NCBI GenBank assembly: GCA_963742035.1
Contig: CAVUKH010000008.1
Location: 124,001-188,000, forward strand
Origin: Bog-473 sp963742035
Lineage (GTDB): Bacteria; Actinomycetota; Acidimicrobiia; Acidimicrobiales; RAAP-2
Direction of reading: 5' to 3'
Length of the DNA stretch: 64,000 bases
Part shown: one piece after another, positions 39,427 to 48,277 of the stretch
Numbering within the stretch: position 1 is the first letter of the stretch
Layout of the letters: every line of letters begins with the position of its first letter
Translations under genes and position numbers: made by a program
The notes under the pieces: generated by a model
Told to the model about the DNA's origin: nothing
The model's input: the letters and a program-made list of their open reading frames with translations, nothing else
Databases searched by the model: none

Positions 39427-41973
39427 ATGTCGATCCCAACGACCGGAGGACCGCGCGTCCCCGACAAGCCGACGCTGGACAACCTCGAGGAGCACTGGGC
39501 CGCCGTCTGGGAGGACGCCGGGACCTACCGTTTCGACGACACGGCCACCCGGGCCGAGGTGTTCTCCATCGACACCCCCCCACCCACCGTGTCCGGCTCC
39601 CTCCACATGGGCTCTGTTTTCGGCTACGTGCAGACGGACGCCATCGCCCGCTACCGCCGCATGCGGGGATGGAAGCTCTTCTACCCGATGGGGTGGGACG
39701 ACAACGGCCTGCCGACCGAGCGGCGCGTGCAGACCTACTTCGGGGTGACCTGCGACCCCTCGCTCCCCTACGACCCGGACTTCACGCCGCCCGAGGAGCC
39801 CGGGAAGGACGACGTCCCGGTCAGCCGGCCCAACTTCATCGCGCTCTGCCACCAGCTGACTGCGGAGGACGAGCGCGCCTTCGAGGACCTGTGGCGGCGG
39901 GTCGGCCTGTCGGTCGACTGGGGGCGCACGTACGCCACCATCGACGACAAGAGTCGGCGCACCAGCCAGCGGATGTTCCTGCGCAACCTCGCCCGCGGTG
40001 AGGCCTACACGTCGGAGGCCCCGACGCTCTGGGACGTGGACTTCCAGACGGCTGTGGCCCAGGCCGAGATGGAGGACCGCCAATTGGCCGGCGCCTACCA
40101 CCGGCTGCGCTTCGACGATATTGAGATCGAGACGACGCGGCCCGAATTGGTGGCCGCCTGCGTGGCTCTGGTGGCGCACCCCGACGACGAGCGCTACGCC
40201 ACCCGCTTCGGCTCGACGGTGCACACTCCGCTCTTCGGGGTCGAGGTGCCCGTCCTCGCTCACCACCTGGCCGAGCCGGACAAGGGCTCCGGCATCGCCA
40301 TGATCTGCACGTTCGGCGACGTGACCGACGTCGTGTGGTGGCGCGAGCTCGATCTGCCGACGCGCAGCATCGTCACGCGGTCCGGCCGCATCACCGAGGC
40401 CCCGCCGGCCGGTGTCCCCGACGGCGACGCTTGGCGCGCCATCGCCGGCAGGAGCGTGAAGCAGGCGCGGCGGACGATGGTGGAGATGCTGGTTGCATCG
40501 GGTGACATGGTCGGGGACCCCCGACCGATTGAGCACCCCGTCAAGTTCTACGAGCGTGGTAGTCGCCCGCTGGAGATCGTCACGAGCCGGCAGTGGTTCA
40601 TCCGCAATGGTGGTCGCGACGACAAGGTGCGGCGCGAGCTGCTCGAGCGCGGTGACCAGCTCGACTGGCATCCCCCCTACATGCGGGTCCGCTTCGACGA
40701 CTGGGTCAGCGGCCTCAATGGCGACTGGCTCGTCAGCCGGCAACGCTTCTTCGGCGTGCCGGTGCCCGTCTGGTACCCCGTCGGACCGGATGGCGAGGCC
40801 GACCACGCGTCGCCGATTGTCCCCGACGAGGCGAGGCTGCCGGTCGACCCGACGACCGACGTGCCCGAGGGCTACACGGCGGAGCAGCGCGGCGTACCCG
40901 GGGGCTTCACGGGCGATCCCGACGTGATGGACACGTGGGCCACATCTTCGGTGACGCCGCAGATCGCCTGCGGCTGGGAGGACGACCCCGCGCTGTTCGC
41001 CGCCACCTTCCCAATGGATCTCCGGCCGCAGGGTCCCGAAATCATCCGCACTTGGCTCTTCTCGACCCTGCTGCGCTCGCACCTGGAGCACGACGTGCTG
41101 CCGTGGCGCCATGCCACCATCAACGGCTGGATCCTCGACAAGGACCGCAAGAAGATGTCCAAGTCGAAGGGCAACGTGATCACGCCCATGGCGACTTTGG
41201 AGGAGTTCGGCTCCGACGCCGTGCGGTACTGGGCCTGCAACGGACGGCCCGGAACCGACACCGCGCTCGACACGGGCGTCATGAAGATCGGCCGCCGCCT
41301 GGCCATCAAGGTGCTCAACGCATCGAAGTTCGCGCTGGGTCGGTTCGGCGAGGGCCCGATCCCGGGTCTCGATGCAGTGGACATGCCGCTCGACGCAGCA
41401 CTGCTGGCGCAGCTCGCTGCCCTGATTCTCGCGGCCACGGAGGCCCACGACGGGTTCGACTACGCGCGAGCGCTCGAGCTCACCGAGTCGTTCTTCTGGT
41501 CCTTCTGCGACGACTACGTCGAACTGGTCAAGACGCGCGCCTACGGCGAGGGCGTTGGGGGAGGGACCGACTCGGCCCGCGCCACATTGGCGCTGGCGCT
41601 CTCGGCCCTCCATCGCCTCTTCGCTCCCTTCCTCCCATTCGTGACCGAGGAGGTCTGGAGCTGGTGGCAGGAGGGCTCGGTGCACCGGGCCCCCTGGCCC
41701 GATCGGGCCGACGTCGGCCGCCACGCCGGAGCCGACACGTCCGTGTTGACGGCGGCGTCGGACGTCCTCGGCGCGGTACGTCGGGAGAAGACGGCCAACA
41801 AGCGCTCCATGCGGGCACGGGTGACGTTGCTCAAGGTGACGGGTCCCCCCGAGACGATCGCCGCGGTGGAGGCGGCACGGGGTGACATCGTCGACGCCGG
41901 CGGCGTGGACGAACTGGTCGTCGGAGCGGGCGATACCCTGTCGGTCGCCGTGGTGCTCGCCGACGAAGGCTGA
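39427..41973 (+). CDS. valS: Valyl-tRNA synthetase
   Basis: An 848-residue class I synthetase. The HIGH-equivalent is PTVSGSLHMGSVFGYVQTD, typical of ValS, followed by the editing domain (about 220-390, with ETTRPELVAACVALV), GMTVVPDVMDTWATSSVTPQ-like block (here DVMDTWATSSVTPQI), and the KMSKS loop KDRKKMSKSKGNVITP. The anticodon domain includes FLPFVTEEVWSWW. A short C-terminal coiled-coil-like arm replaces the longer one of many bacterial ValS. Its divergence from cysS across 20 bp is striking. Confidence 0.96.
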   Translation: MSIPTTGGPRVPDKPTLDNLEEHWAAVWEDAGTYRFDDTATRAEVFSIDTPPPTVSGSLHMGSVFGYVQTDAIARYRRMRGWKLFYPMGWDDNGLPTERRVQTYFGVTCDPSLPYDPDFTPPEEPGKDDVPVSRPNFIALCHQLTAEDERAFEDLWRRVGLSVDWGRTYATIDDKSRRTSQRMFLRNLARGEAYTSEAPTLWDVDFQTAVAQAEMEDRQLAGAYHRLRFDDIEIETTRPELVAACVALVAHPDDERYATRFGSTVHTPLFGVEVPVLAHHLAEPDKGSGIAMICTFGDVTDVVWWRELDLPTRSIVTRSGRITEAPPAGVPDGDAWRAIAGRSVKQARRTMVEMLVASGDMVGDPRPIEHPVKFYERGSRPLEIVTSRQWFIRNGGRDDKVRRELLERGDQLDWHPPYMRVRFDDWVSGLNGDWLVSRQRFFGVPVPVWYPVGPDGEADHASPIVPDEARLPVDPTTDVPEGYTAEQRGVPGGFTGDPDVMDTWATSSVTPQIACGWEDDPALFAATFPMDLRPQGPEIIRTWLFSTLLRSHLEHDVLPWRHATINGWILDKDRKKMSKSKGNVITPMATLEEFGSDAVRYWACNGRPGTDTALDTGVMKIGRRLAIKVLNASKFALGRFGEGPIPGLDAVDMPLDAALLAQLAALILAATEAHDGFDYARALELTESFFWSFCDDYVELVKTRAYGEGVGGGTDSARATLALALSALHRLFAPFLPFVTEEVWSWWQEGSVHRAPWPDRADVGRHAGADTSVLTAASDVLGAVRREKTANKRSMRARVTLLKVTGPPETIAAVEAARGDIVDAGGVDELVVGAGDTLSVAVVLADEG

Positions 41974-41982
41974 CCTCGGGGG

Positions 41983-42690
41983 TCAGAGGTAGGCGGACCG
42001 GGCCGCCTCGGCCATCTCCCGGGGCGTCCCTTCGTGGGCCACGCGCCCGTGCAACATGATGGCGGCACGATCGGCCACGCCCAGAGCGGTCTCGGCAAAT
42101 TGTTCGACGACCACCACGGTCACGCCACTGGCGGCGATCGCCGCCACCAGCTCGTAGAGGTGCGCCACAATGATGGGGGCGAGCCCCATGGAGATCTCAT
42201 CGAGAAGGAGCACCTTCGTCTCCCCGGCCAGGGCGCGCGAGACGGCCAGCATCTGCTGCTCGCCCCCCGAGAGGGTTCCGGCCAGCTGCCGGCGCCGCTC
42301 CTTCAGTCGGGGGAACTGTTCGTAGGCGCGGGCCTCGACCTCCACCGTGGTCAGGCCCCCGCGGTACGTCCACATGCGCAGGTTGTCACGGACGGTGAGG
42401 TTGGGGAACACACCCCGCCCCTCGGGGATGGCGACGACCCCGTCTCGGGCCAGGGCCTCGGGCGTCCGATGGGCGGCCGGCACACCGTCGATCGCCACCG
42501 TGCCCGCCGTCGGTCGAAGGCGGCCGTTCATGATCTTCAACAATGTGCTCTTGCCGGAGCCGTTTGGCCCGAGGAGCGCGAAGACGCTGCCGCCAGGGAC
42601 GTGCACGTCCACGCCGTGCAGGACCTCAATGCGCCCGTAGGCCGCGTGGACGCCCTCGATCGTCAGGCCGGCACCGGCGGCGGTGTTCAT
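41983..42690 (-). CDS. livF: Branched-chain amino acid ABC transporter ATPase LivF
   Basis: A 235-residue ABC ATPase with Walker A LLGPNGSGKSTLLK (about 39-52), signature TLSGGEQQMLAVSRAL and Walker B KVLLLDEISMGLAP; EISMGL-type sequences are characteristic of LivF. VVAIPEGRGVFPNLTV is also a LivF hallmark. The ATG overlaps the livG stop by four bases. It is the last gene of the liv operon, convergent with valS at a distance of nine bases. Confidence 0.94.
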   Translation of the reverse strand: MNTAAGAGLTIEGVHAAYGRIEVLHGVDVHVPGGSVFALLGPNGSGKSTLLKIMNGRLRPTAGTVAIDGVPAAHRTPEALARDGVVAIPEGRGVFPNLTVRDNLRMWTYRGGLTTVEVEARAYEQFPRLKERRRQLAGTLSGGEQQMLAVSRALAGETKVLLLDEISMGLAPIIVAHLYELVAAIAASGVTVVVVEQFAETALGVADRAAIMLHGRVAHEGTPREMAEAARSAYL

Positions 42691-43448
42691 GCGTCGGCTT
42701 CCGGAGGCCCGGAGTCAGCGGCATGGCCCAGGTACGCCTCCTGCACCGACGGGTTGCGGCGGATCTCTTCGGGTGCTCCGGAGGCGATCACCCGGCCGAA
42801 GTCGAGCACGTACACCGTCTGGCAGACCCGCCACACGAGGTCGGTGTCGTGCTCGACCAGAACGACGGCGCGTCCCTCCGCCGCCAGCGACGTGAGCAAC
42901 CTGGCCAGGGCGTCGCTCTCGCGTTCGTCGAGGCCGGAGCACGGTTCGTCGAGCAGAAGGACCTTGGGGTCGGTCGAGAGGGCGCGGGCCAGCTCGACCA
43001 GGCGGGCCGACCCGGTCGGGAGCGACGACACCGGCGCCGCGGCCTCCTCCCCCACGCCCACCCGCTCGAGCAGTCCGGTGGCGGACGAAGGGGCGGCGTT
43101 CCCGGACGCCTCGAGCCCGACGCGCACGTTGTCCACTGCGCTCAACGTCGAGAAGAGCTCCAGGCGTTGGAAGGTGCGGGCCAGGCCGAGGCGGGCCCGC
43201 CGGTGCGTACTCGTGCGGGTGACCTCGGCCCCGCCCAGCGACACGGAGCCACGGTCGGGCCGTTGCAGGCCCGTGATGACGTTGAACAGGGTCGTCTTGC
43301 CCGCGCCGTTTGGGCCGATCAGCCCGGTCACCATGCCCTGCTCGGCCCGGAGTGACACGTCGGAGAGCGCGGCCACGCCGCCGAAATGGACGCGCACATG
43401 ATCGACCTCGAGGGCAGGGGCGTCGGAGCCCGCCTTGTCAGGCGGCAT
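42687..43448 (-). CDS. livG: Branched-chain amino acid ABC transporter ATPase LivG
   Basis: A 253-residue ABC ATPase with GLIGPNGAGKTTLFNVITG, RLGLARTFQRLELFSTLSAVDNV (the LivG Q-loop pattern) and LLLDEPCSGLDERESD. The signature motif is degenerate, LPTGSARLVELARAL instead of LSxGxQ. The ATG overlaps the end of the fused permease gene by 11 bases. It pairs with LivF to drive transport. Confidence 0.93.
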   Translation of the reverse strand: MPPDKAGSDAPALEVDHVRVHFGGVAALSDVSLRAEQGMVTGLIGPNGAGKTTLFNVITGLQRPDRGSVSLGGAEVTRTSTHRRARLGLARTFQRLELFSTLSAVDNVRVGLEASGNAAPSSATGLLERVGVGEEAAAPVSSLPTGSARLVELARALSTDPKVLLLDEPCSGLDERESDALARLLTSLAAEGRAVVLVEHDTDLVWRVCQTVYVLDFGRVIASGAPEEIRRNPSVQEAYLGHAADSGPPEADA

Positions 43449-45393
43449 TGGCCACCTCGTGTTCGACGACCAGCAGACCGAGATCGTTCTCCGCCTGGCC
43501 CAATGGCAGGTGCACCCGGTTCGTGAGCCACGACATGCCGAGGACGCCGTCGGGGCTGCGGGCCAGCAGCACAATGCCGATACCCGCGGCCAGGCCGGTC
43601 AGGTCGGCCAGCGACGTGGGGAGGTGGGTCTGCAGAACGGGAAGGGCCGCCGCCGTCAGGCCCCCCAACAGCGCGCCGCTAATGGTGCGGATCCCCCAGA
43701 TGGCCACGAAGAGCAGCAGCGTCAGGCTGCCGATGAACTGGACGTCCGTGGCGCCGATGCCCCCCTGCTGCCCGGCGTAGAACACGCCGCCGAGACCGGC
43801 CATGGCGGCCGACAGGCTGAACACGAGCACCTTGGTGCGCACCGAGCTCAGCCCGACCATCGCGAAGGCGGCGGGTGAATCGTTCATCGCCACGAGCCGG
43901 CGGCCGAACACGCTCCGACGGACCAGGCCGACGAGCACGGCGCAGATGGCCGCCACCACCGCCACCTCAATGAGCTCGGACTGGTTGCTCACCGTGCTCA
44001 TGAAGGGGAGCCGCAAGCGGCCCACGGCGATGGAGGTCCCGTCGGAGATCACACTCGAGTTGTTGAAGAAGGCCGAGTACATGACCTCCCCGAACGCGAA
44101 GGTGGCCAGCGCCAGGTAGAGGCCACGGAGCCGGATGGCCGGCAGGGCGACCAGTGCGCCGACGGCCCCCGACACGAGGACGGCCAGGAGCAACCCCCAC
44201 CACGAATCGCCGCCGAGGGTCTTGCCCATGGTGAAGGCGCCGATCCCCATGAAGGTCAGCTGGCACAGGGAGACTTGGCCGGCGAAGCCGACGAGGAGGA
44301 CGAGCGAGAGACCGACGATCCCGAGCGCCAGCCCCTGCGAGAGCGTCGTCAGCGCGGTGGTCCCCACCATGACGGCGAGGACCACCATGACGGCGACCAG
44401 GAGGACGGCGCCGGCCGCCGATTGGCGGGCCGTCACCACCTTGGGCGCGGCTCGCACGGCCAGGCGCCCGGCCGGAGCGAGCCGCGCTGCCGGGATCACG
44501 AGCAAGACGACGAAGAGGAACACGACTGGGATCACCTCGGTGAGCACCGAGGCCAGCCCGGCATTGATGTGTCCCGGCAGGTAGCCCTGGGCGTAGTAGG
44601 TGATGAGGCCGAGGATCAGCGCGCCGACGAACGTCATGGGGAGGCTGCGCAGTCGCCCGACCACTGCGGCGGCGAACCCGTTCAGGGCCAGGAGGGTCAG
44701 CTGGGTCGAGGTCAACCCCGTCTGCCCGACCAGCGGGGCGATCAGGACGCCCGCAAGCGCGGCCAACATGAAGCCGAGAACCCAGCCCGTCTGCGACATC
44801 CGGTGCGGCTTGGCACCGGCCAGCGCGACCAACTCGGGGTCGTCGACCACGGCTCGCATGGCGACACCGAGCCGGGCGCGACGGAGGAACAGGGCGAGCG
44901 CGACGCCGACGAGCGCCGTCACGACCACAATCATGATCTGCTGGTACTGGAGCGTGACGCCGTTGCTGCCGAAGAGACGGACGGAGAGCACTGTTCCGTT
45001 GCTCTGCGTGAAATAGGGCGGCACGGCCCGGATGACGTCGGGGCTGCTCCAAAAGATTGTCGCCACCCCGAGCAGGATCACCAGCAGACCGAGCGACACC
45101 ATCAGCGACCGCTCCACCGTGGCGCCGTGAATGCGCCGGAAGAGCACGAACTCGACGAGCAGCCCGAGGAGCGGCGCCTCGACCAGGACAATGAAGGCGA
45201 CGGCCAGGAGAAACGGCCAGTGCTCGTTCTGCCACAGCTCCCAGTACGAGAACGCGGCCACCATGCCCACCGCCCCCTGGGCGAAGTTGAAGACGCCGGT
45301 CGTGTTGTAGGTGACGACCAGGCCGATCGCCAGGAGGCCGTAGACCGCGCCGAAGACGATGCCGAGGACGGTGAACGATAGGAAGACGCTCAC
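43438..45393 (-). CDS. Fused LivH-LivM branched-chain amino acid permease
   Basis: A 651-residue polytopic protein in which two permeases normally encoded separately are joined. Residues 1-300 match LivH (GAVYGLLAIGLVVTYNTTGVFNFAQG, then AMRAVVDDPELVALAGAKP, and GLITYYAQGYLPG). Residues about 330-651 match LivM (GLSLVLLVGFAGQVSLCQLTFMGIG, PAIRLRGLYLALATFAFGEV, RRLVAMNDSPAAFAMVGLS). Quoted pieces are cut short. The linker is about 25 residues. It forms the membrane channel with LivF/LivG, fed by the binding protein at 45460-46806. Confidence 0.93.
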   Translation of the reverse strand: MSVFLSFTVLGIVFGAVYGLLAIGLVVTYNTTGVFNFAQGAVGMVAAFSYWELWQNEHWPFLLAVAFIVLVEAPLLGLLVEFVLFRRIHGATVERSLMVSLGLLVILLGVATIFWSSPDVIRAVPPYFTQSNGTVLSVRLFGSNGVTLQYQQIMIVVVTALVGVALALFLRRARLGVAMRAVVDDPELVALAGAKPHRMSQTGWVLGFMLAALAGVLIAPLVGQTGLTSTQLTLLALNGFAAAVVGRLRSLPMTFVGALILGLITYYAQGYLPGHINAGLASVLTEVIPVVFLFVVLLVIPAARLAPAGRLAVRAAPKVVTARQSAAGAVLLVAVMVVLAVMVGTTALTTLSQGLALGIVGLSLVLLVGFAGQVSLCQLTFMGIGAFTMGKTLGGDSWWGLLLAVLVSGAVGALVALPAIRLRGLYLALATFAFGEVMYSAFFNNSSVISDGTSIAVGRLRLPFMSTVSNQSELIEVAVVAAICAVLVGLVRRSVFGRRLVAMNDSPAAFAMVGLSSVRTKVLVFSLSAAMAGLGGVFYAGQQGGIGATDVQFIGSLTLLLFVAIWGIRTISGALLGGLTAAALPVLQTHLPTSLADLTGLAAGIGIVLLARSPDGVLGMSWLTNRVHLPLGQAENDLGLLVVEHEVANAA

Positions 45394-45403
45394 GTCCTTA
45401 CCT

Positions 45404-45436
45404 CGTACCCACTGGCGATCCCGTACCCACTGGCGA
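45404..45436. repeat. Two-copy 18-bp direct repeat between the liv permease and binding-protein genes
   Basis: CGTACCCACTGGCGA occurs at 45404-45418 and again at 45422-45436 (18-bp period) in the 66-bp gap. It may be part of an intercistronic processing or regulator site; no function is evident. Confidence 0.8.
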
Positions 45437-45459
45437 AACCCCCAACTGCGACGCGGGCC

Positions 45460-46806
45460 TCAGCCCGTGACGCCTGATGCGTTGTACAGCTTTGCGTTGC
45501 AGTCGAACCCACCACTGGTGGGCAGCTCACGAACGAACTTCCCGTTCTTGATTCCGGCCACCACGAAGCACGGCGTGAGCGTCTTGGCCGCTGGATCCGA
45601 ACCGCCGAACATCCCGTTGGCGTTGAAGCTCGTGATCTTCCTGAGCTGCGCCATGACGGATCCGCGGGTCGGGTGCGGCCCTGCGGCCTTGAGCGCCTGA
45701 ACGAACATCTCGGCCGACGCCCACCCGAAGAGCGTGTAGAGATCGGGATCCCACGAAGGATCCGCCTTCTTCACGTAGGTGTCGAATTGCTTGACGGCCG
45801 GCACCTTGTTCGCGTCCTCACCGAGGTAGAGGGCGTACACCTGACCGATCTGAATCCCGTTGGTCGCCGTCGGGCCGCCGGCGTGGGAGATGAACTGATC
45901 GGCGTAGACGGGACCGCCGGAGAAGATGAGCCCAGGGTGCCAGTTCTGGGTGTTGGCGTTCTCGACGAATATCGCCGCGTCTTGCCAGTCAATCCCGGTG
46001 AGGTCGACCGCGTTGACGCCCTTGCTCTTCATGTTGATGACATCGGTCGTGAAGTCGGAAGCGAGCGGGTTGACGTCGTCGACGTAGGCGATCTTGTAGC
46101 CCAGGCTCTTCATGCCGGCAAACTGCTGGGCCATCTGTGTCTTGGCCGAGGCGACGTCCGAGACGATGGCGCCGACGGTCATGTCCTTTGGATAGTGCTT
46201 CTTGTAGTACTGGACGGGCCCGAGCGTCTCTTGGCCGGACAGCGGCTGCGCGCTGAAGTCGTTGGGCAACGCGTTGGTTCCGGCGTCGAGCGTCACGGAG
46301 ACATCGGGGACGGCGGTGTCGCTGGCGAGGGCTGCACACCCGTACCCGTCGAAGAGGGAGAAGCTCCCCACCAGTGCGAAGTCGGAGTTGATCGCTTCCT
46401 GGGTCTCGGTCATGTTCTGCTGCCCACTGAACGCGTCGTCTTTGGAGTCGACGAGGAGTTTGCGACCGTTCACACCACCCTCGGCGTTGATCATGTCGAA
46501 GTAGGCCTTCACGCCGATCGGAGCACCTGCGAACAGGCTTGGCACGGGACCACTGATGATGGAAACGTTGCCGACGGTCACCGATTTCGCCGTGATGCCG
46601 GTCGTCGCCGCATTCTGGGCAGCCGTCGGGGCGAGTGCCGGCGTGCAGGTGCCTGAGGCCGAGGAGGCCGCTCCCGCCGGAGCGACAGCGAGGAGGGCGC
46701 CTCCCGCAATGGTGAGCGAGCCGGCCAGCACACCGCCCGCCAGGAGGACATGACCGACCCGCCCGCGCCAGGTCGAAGCGCACGTATGTACGTTCCCCAC
46801 AGCCAC
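45460..46806 (-). CDS. Branched-chain amino acid-type ABC transporter substrate-binding protein
   Basis: A 448-residue type I periplasmic binding protein. A signal peptide with long n-region (hydrophobic core about 18-42, then APAGAASSA) precedes the ligand domain, which starts SVTVGNVSIISGPVPSLFAGAP and contains VNGRKLLVDSKDDAFSG and VGAIVSDVASAKTQMAQQF. Four cysteines (for example GTCTPALAP near the N-terminus and GFDCNAKLYN at the C-terminus) could form disulfides. It delivers ligand to the fused permease; leucine-type substrates are only the family default. It is the first gene of the liv operon. Confidence 0.9.
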   Translation of the reverse strand: MAVGNVHTCASTWRGRVGHVLLAGGVLAGSLTIAGGALLAVAPAGAASSASGTCTPALAPTAAQNAATTGITAKSVTVGNVSIISGPVPSLFAGAPIGVKAYFDMINAEGGVNGRKLLVDSKDDAFSGQQNMTETQEAINSDFALVGSFSLFDGYGCAALASDTAVPDVSVTLDAGTNALPNDFSAQPLSGQETLGPVQYYKKHYPKDMTVGAIVSDVASAKTQMAQQFAGMKSLGYKIAYVDDVNPLASDFTTDVINMKSKGVNAVDLTGIDWQDAAIFVENANTQNWHPGLIFSGGPVYADQFISHAGGPTATNGIQIGQVYALYLGEDANKVPAVKQFDTYVKKADPSWDPDLYTLFGWASAEMFVQALKAAGPHPTRGSVMAQLRKITSFNANGMFGGSDPAAKTLTPCFVVAGIKNGKFVRELPTSGGFDCNAKLYNASGVTG

Positions 46807-46860
46807 CCCTTCTCGATTCCTCGGCCCTCCTCCCGCTTCAGTCCCGGTAGGGGTGGGAGG

Positions 46861-48156
46861 TCACAATTCGGGAGCTGACTCTACGTCAGAAACAATTCTC
46901 GAGTGCGGCACGCCCAGGCCGTCCACCGGCCCCATGGCGGCGCGGGCGGCCTCCAGGAAGTCGCCGACGGCCGAGGTGGTGGCCTGGCAACGGAGCGAGG
47001 CCAGGACGTCGAAAGCGTGCTGGGCCAGGGGTAGCTCCGCATATGCAACGGGGGCGCGGGACACTGCACGCAGGCGCTCGACGAACACCCGCGCCGACTC
47101 GACCGGTACCAATGTGTCGTTGACGCCCTGCAGCACGAAGAACGGCGGTGCATCGGCCCGGACCCGGTAGGTCGGCGAGGCGTCCCGGAAGAGCTCGGGG
47201 TGCTCCGACTCCTCCGTCTTCATCACTCGCTTCTCGAGCATGGTGAGCAGGCCGGGCCCGAAGATGGCCGAGCCGTCGGGCGAACTGGTCAGGTCCATCA
47301 CGCCGTAGAAGGGCACAGCGGCCTGGACCGTCGTGTCGGCGTCCTCGAACCCCGGTTGGAAGGTGGGGTCACCGGAGCTCAGCGCGAGGAGGGCGCACAG
47401 GTGCCCACCGGCCGAGCCCCCGCTGACGGCGACGAAGGAGGGGTCGCCCCCGTACTCGTGAATGTGCTCCTTGACCCAGGCCACGGCCTTCTTGGCGTCG
47501 ACGATGTGGTCCGGCCAGGTGGCCTTCGGGCTGAGCCGGTAGTTGATGGCAACGCAGACCCAGCCCCGGGCCACCAGTTCGTACATCATCGGCTTGCCCT
47601 GCTCGCGCTTCTCGCCGATCATCCAGGCGCCGCCGTGGACGTACACCATGACCGGCGCTTTCCCCGGAGGAGCCAGACGGGACTGGTAGACGTCGAGGCG
47701 GTGACGCTTGGTGTTGTCGCCCCAGTAGTCGATGTTGGCGGTCACCCGGACGGCCCGCGACGGGAACGGGATGGCACGGGTGACCCGCCACCAGCTGCCC
47801 CAGCTGGGCGCGGTGGGCTGCGCGGGCACCGGGAACGCGCCCGACCGCACCTCGGCCAAGGCCGCCGCGGTGACTCCGGCGGCCCGACGACCCGCGACGC
47901 CCAGCCCGATCAGACCCACCCAATCCACCACCACGATGGCCAGTCCGAGCCAACCGGCCCAGTTCGAGAGCGCCCCGGCCCAAATGAAGAGGGCGGTGGC
48001 CACCGCCTGCCAGACGATGTTCTGGAAAGCCAACTCGCCCGCGATCCAGCCGCACACGAAGCTGAAGACGGTGAACGGCTCTCGCCGGATGGGGCGGTAG
48101 GCGAGCGCCACCGCCACGGCGCCGATGAGGGTCACGGTCAAAAAGGCGTACGGCAC
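46861..48156 (-). CDS. Membrane-anchored alpha/beta hydrolase (HSL/LipQ-like esterase)
   Basis: A 431-residue protein. The first 110 residues contain about three to four membrane helices; the remainder is an alpha/beta hydrolase with the oxyanion-hole motif VYVHGGAWMIG, the nucleophile elbow VSGGSAGGHL, the acid in VNDTLVPVES and the base in LAQHAFDV. It resembles the lipid esterases with N-terminal membrane domains found in mycobacteria. GTG start at 48156. It diverges from a WS/DGAT acyltransferase across 121 bp, suggesting paired turnover and synthesis of neutral lipid or acyl esters. Confidence 0.88.
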   Translation of the reverse strand: MPYAFLTVTLIGAVAVALAYRPIRREPFTVFSFVCGWIAGELAFQNIVWQAVATALFIWAGALSNWAGWLGLAIVVVDWVGLIGLGVAGRRAAGVTAAALAEVRSGAFPVPAQPTAPSWGSWWRVTRAIPFPSRAVRVTANIDYWGDNTKRHRLDVYQSRLAPPGKAPVMVYVHGGAWMIGEKREQGKPMMYELVARGWVCVAINYRLSPKATWPDHIVDAKKAVAWVKEHIHEYGGDPSFVAVSGGSAGGHLCALLALSSGDPTFQPGFEDADTTVQAAVPFYGVMDLTSSPDGSAIFGPGLLTMLEKRVMKTEESEHPELFRDASPTYRVRADAPPFFVLQGVNDTLVPVESARVFVERLRAVSRAPVAYAELPLAQHAFDVLASLRCQATTSAVGDFLEAARAAMGPVDGLGVPHSRIVSDVESAPEL

Positions 48157-48277
48157 TCCACCATCTTCGCCCGGGCGCGGCCTCCTTGCAGGTCCACCCT
48201 GGTCGGAGGTGTGCCCCGCCCGTTTGCCCTGGCCGTTATGGAGGCGCGAGCTTATGCACGATGACCAAGGAGAGCCC

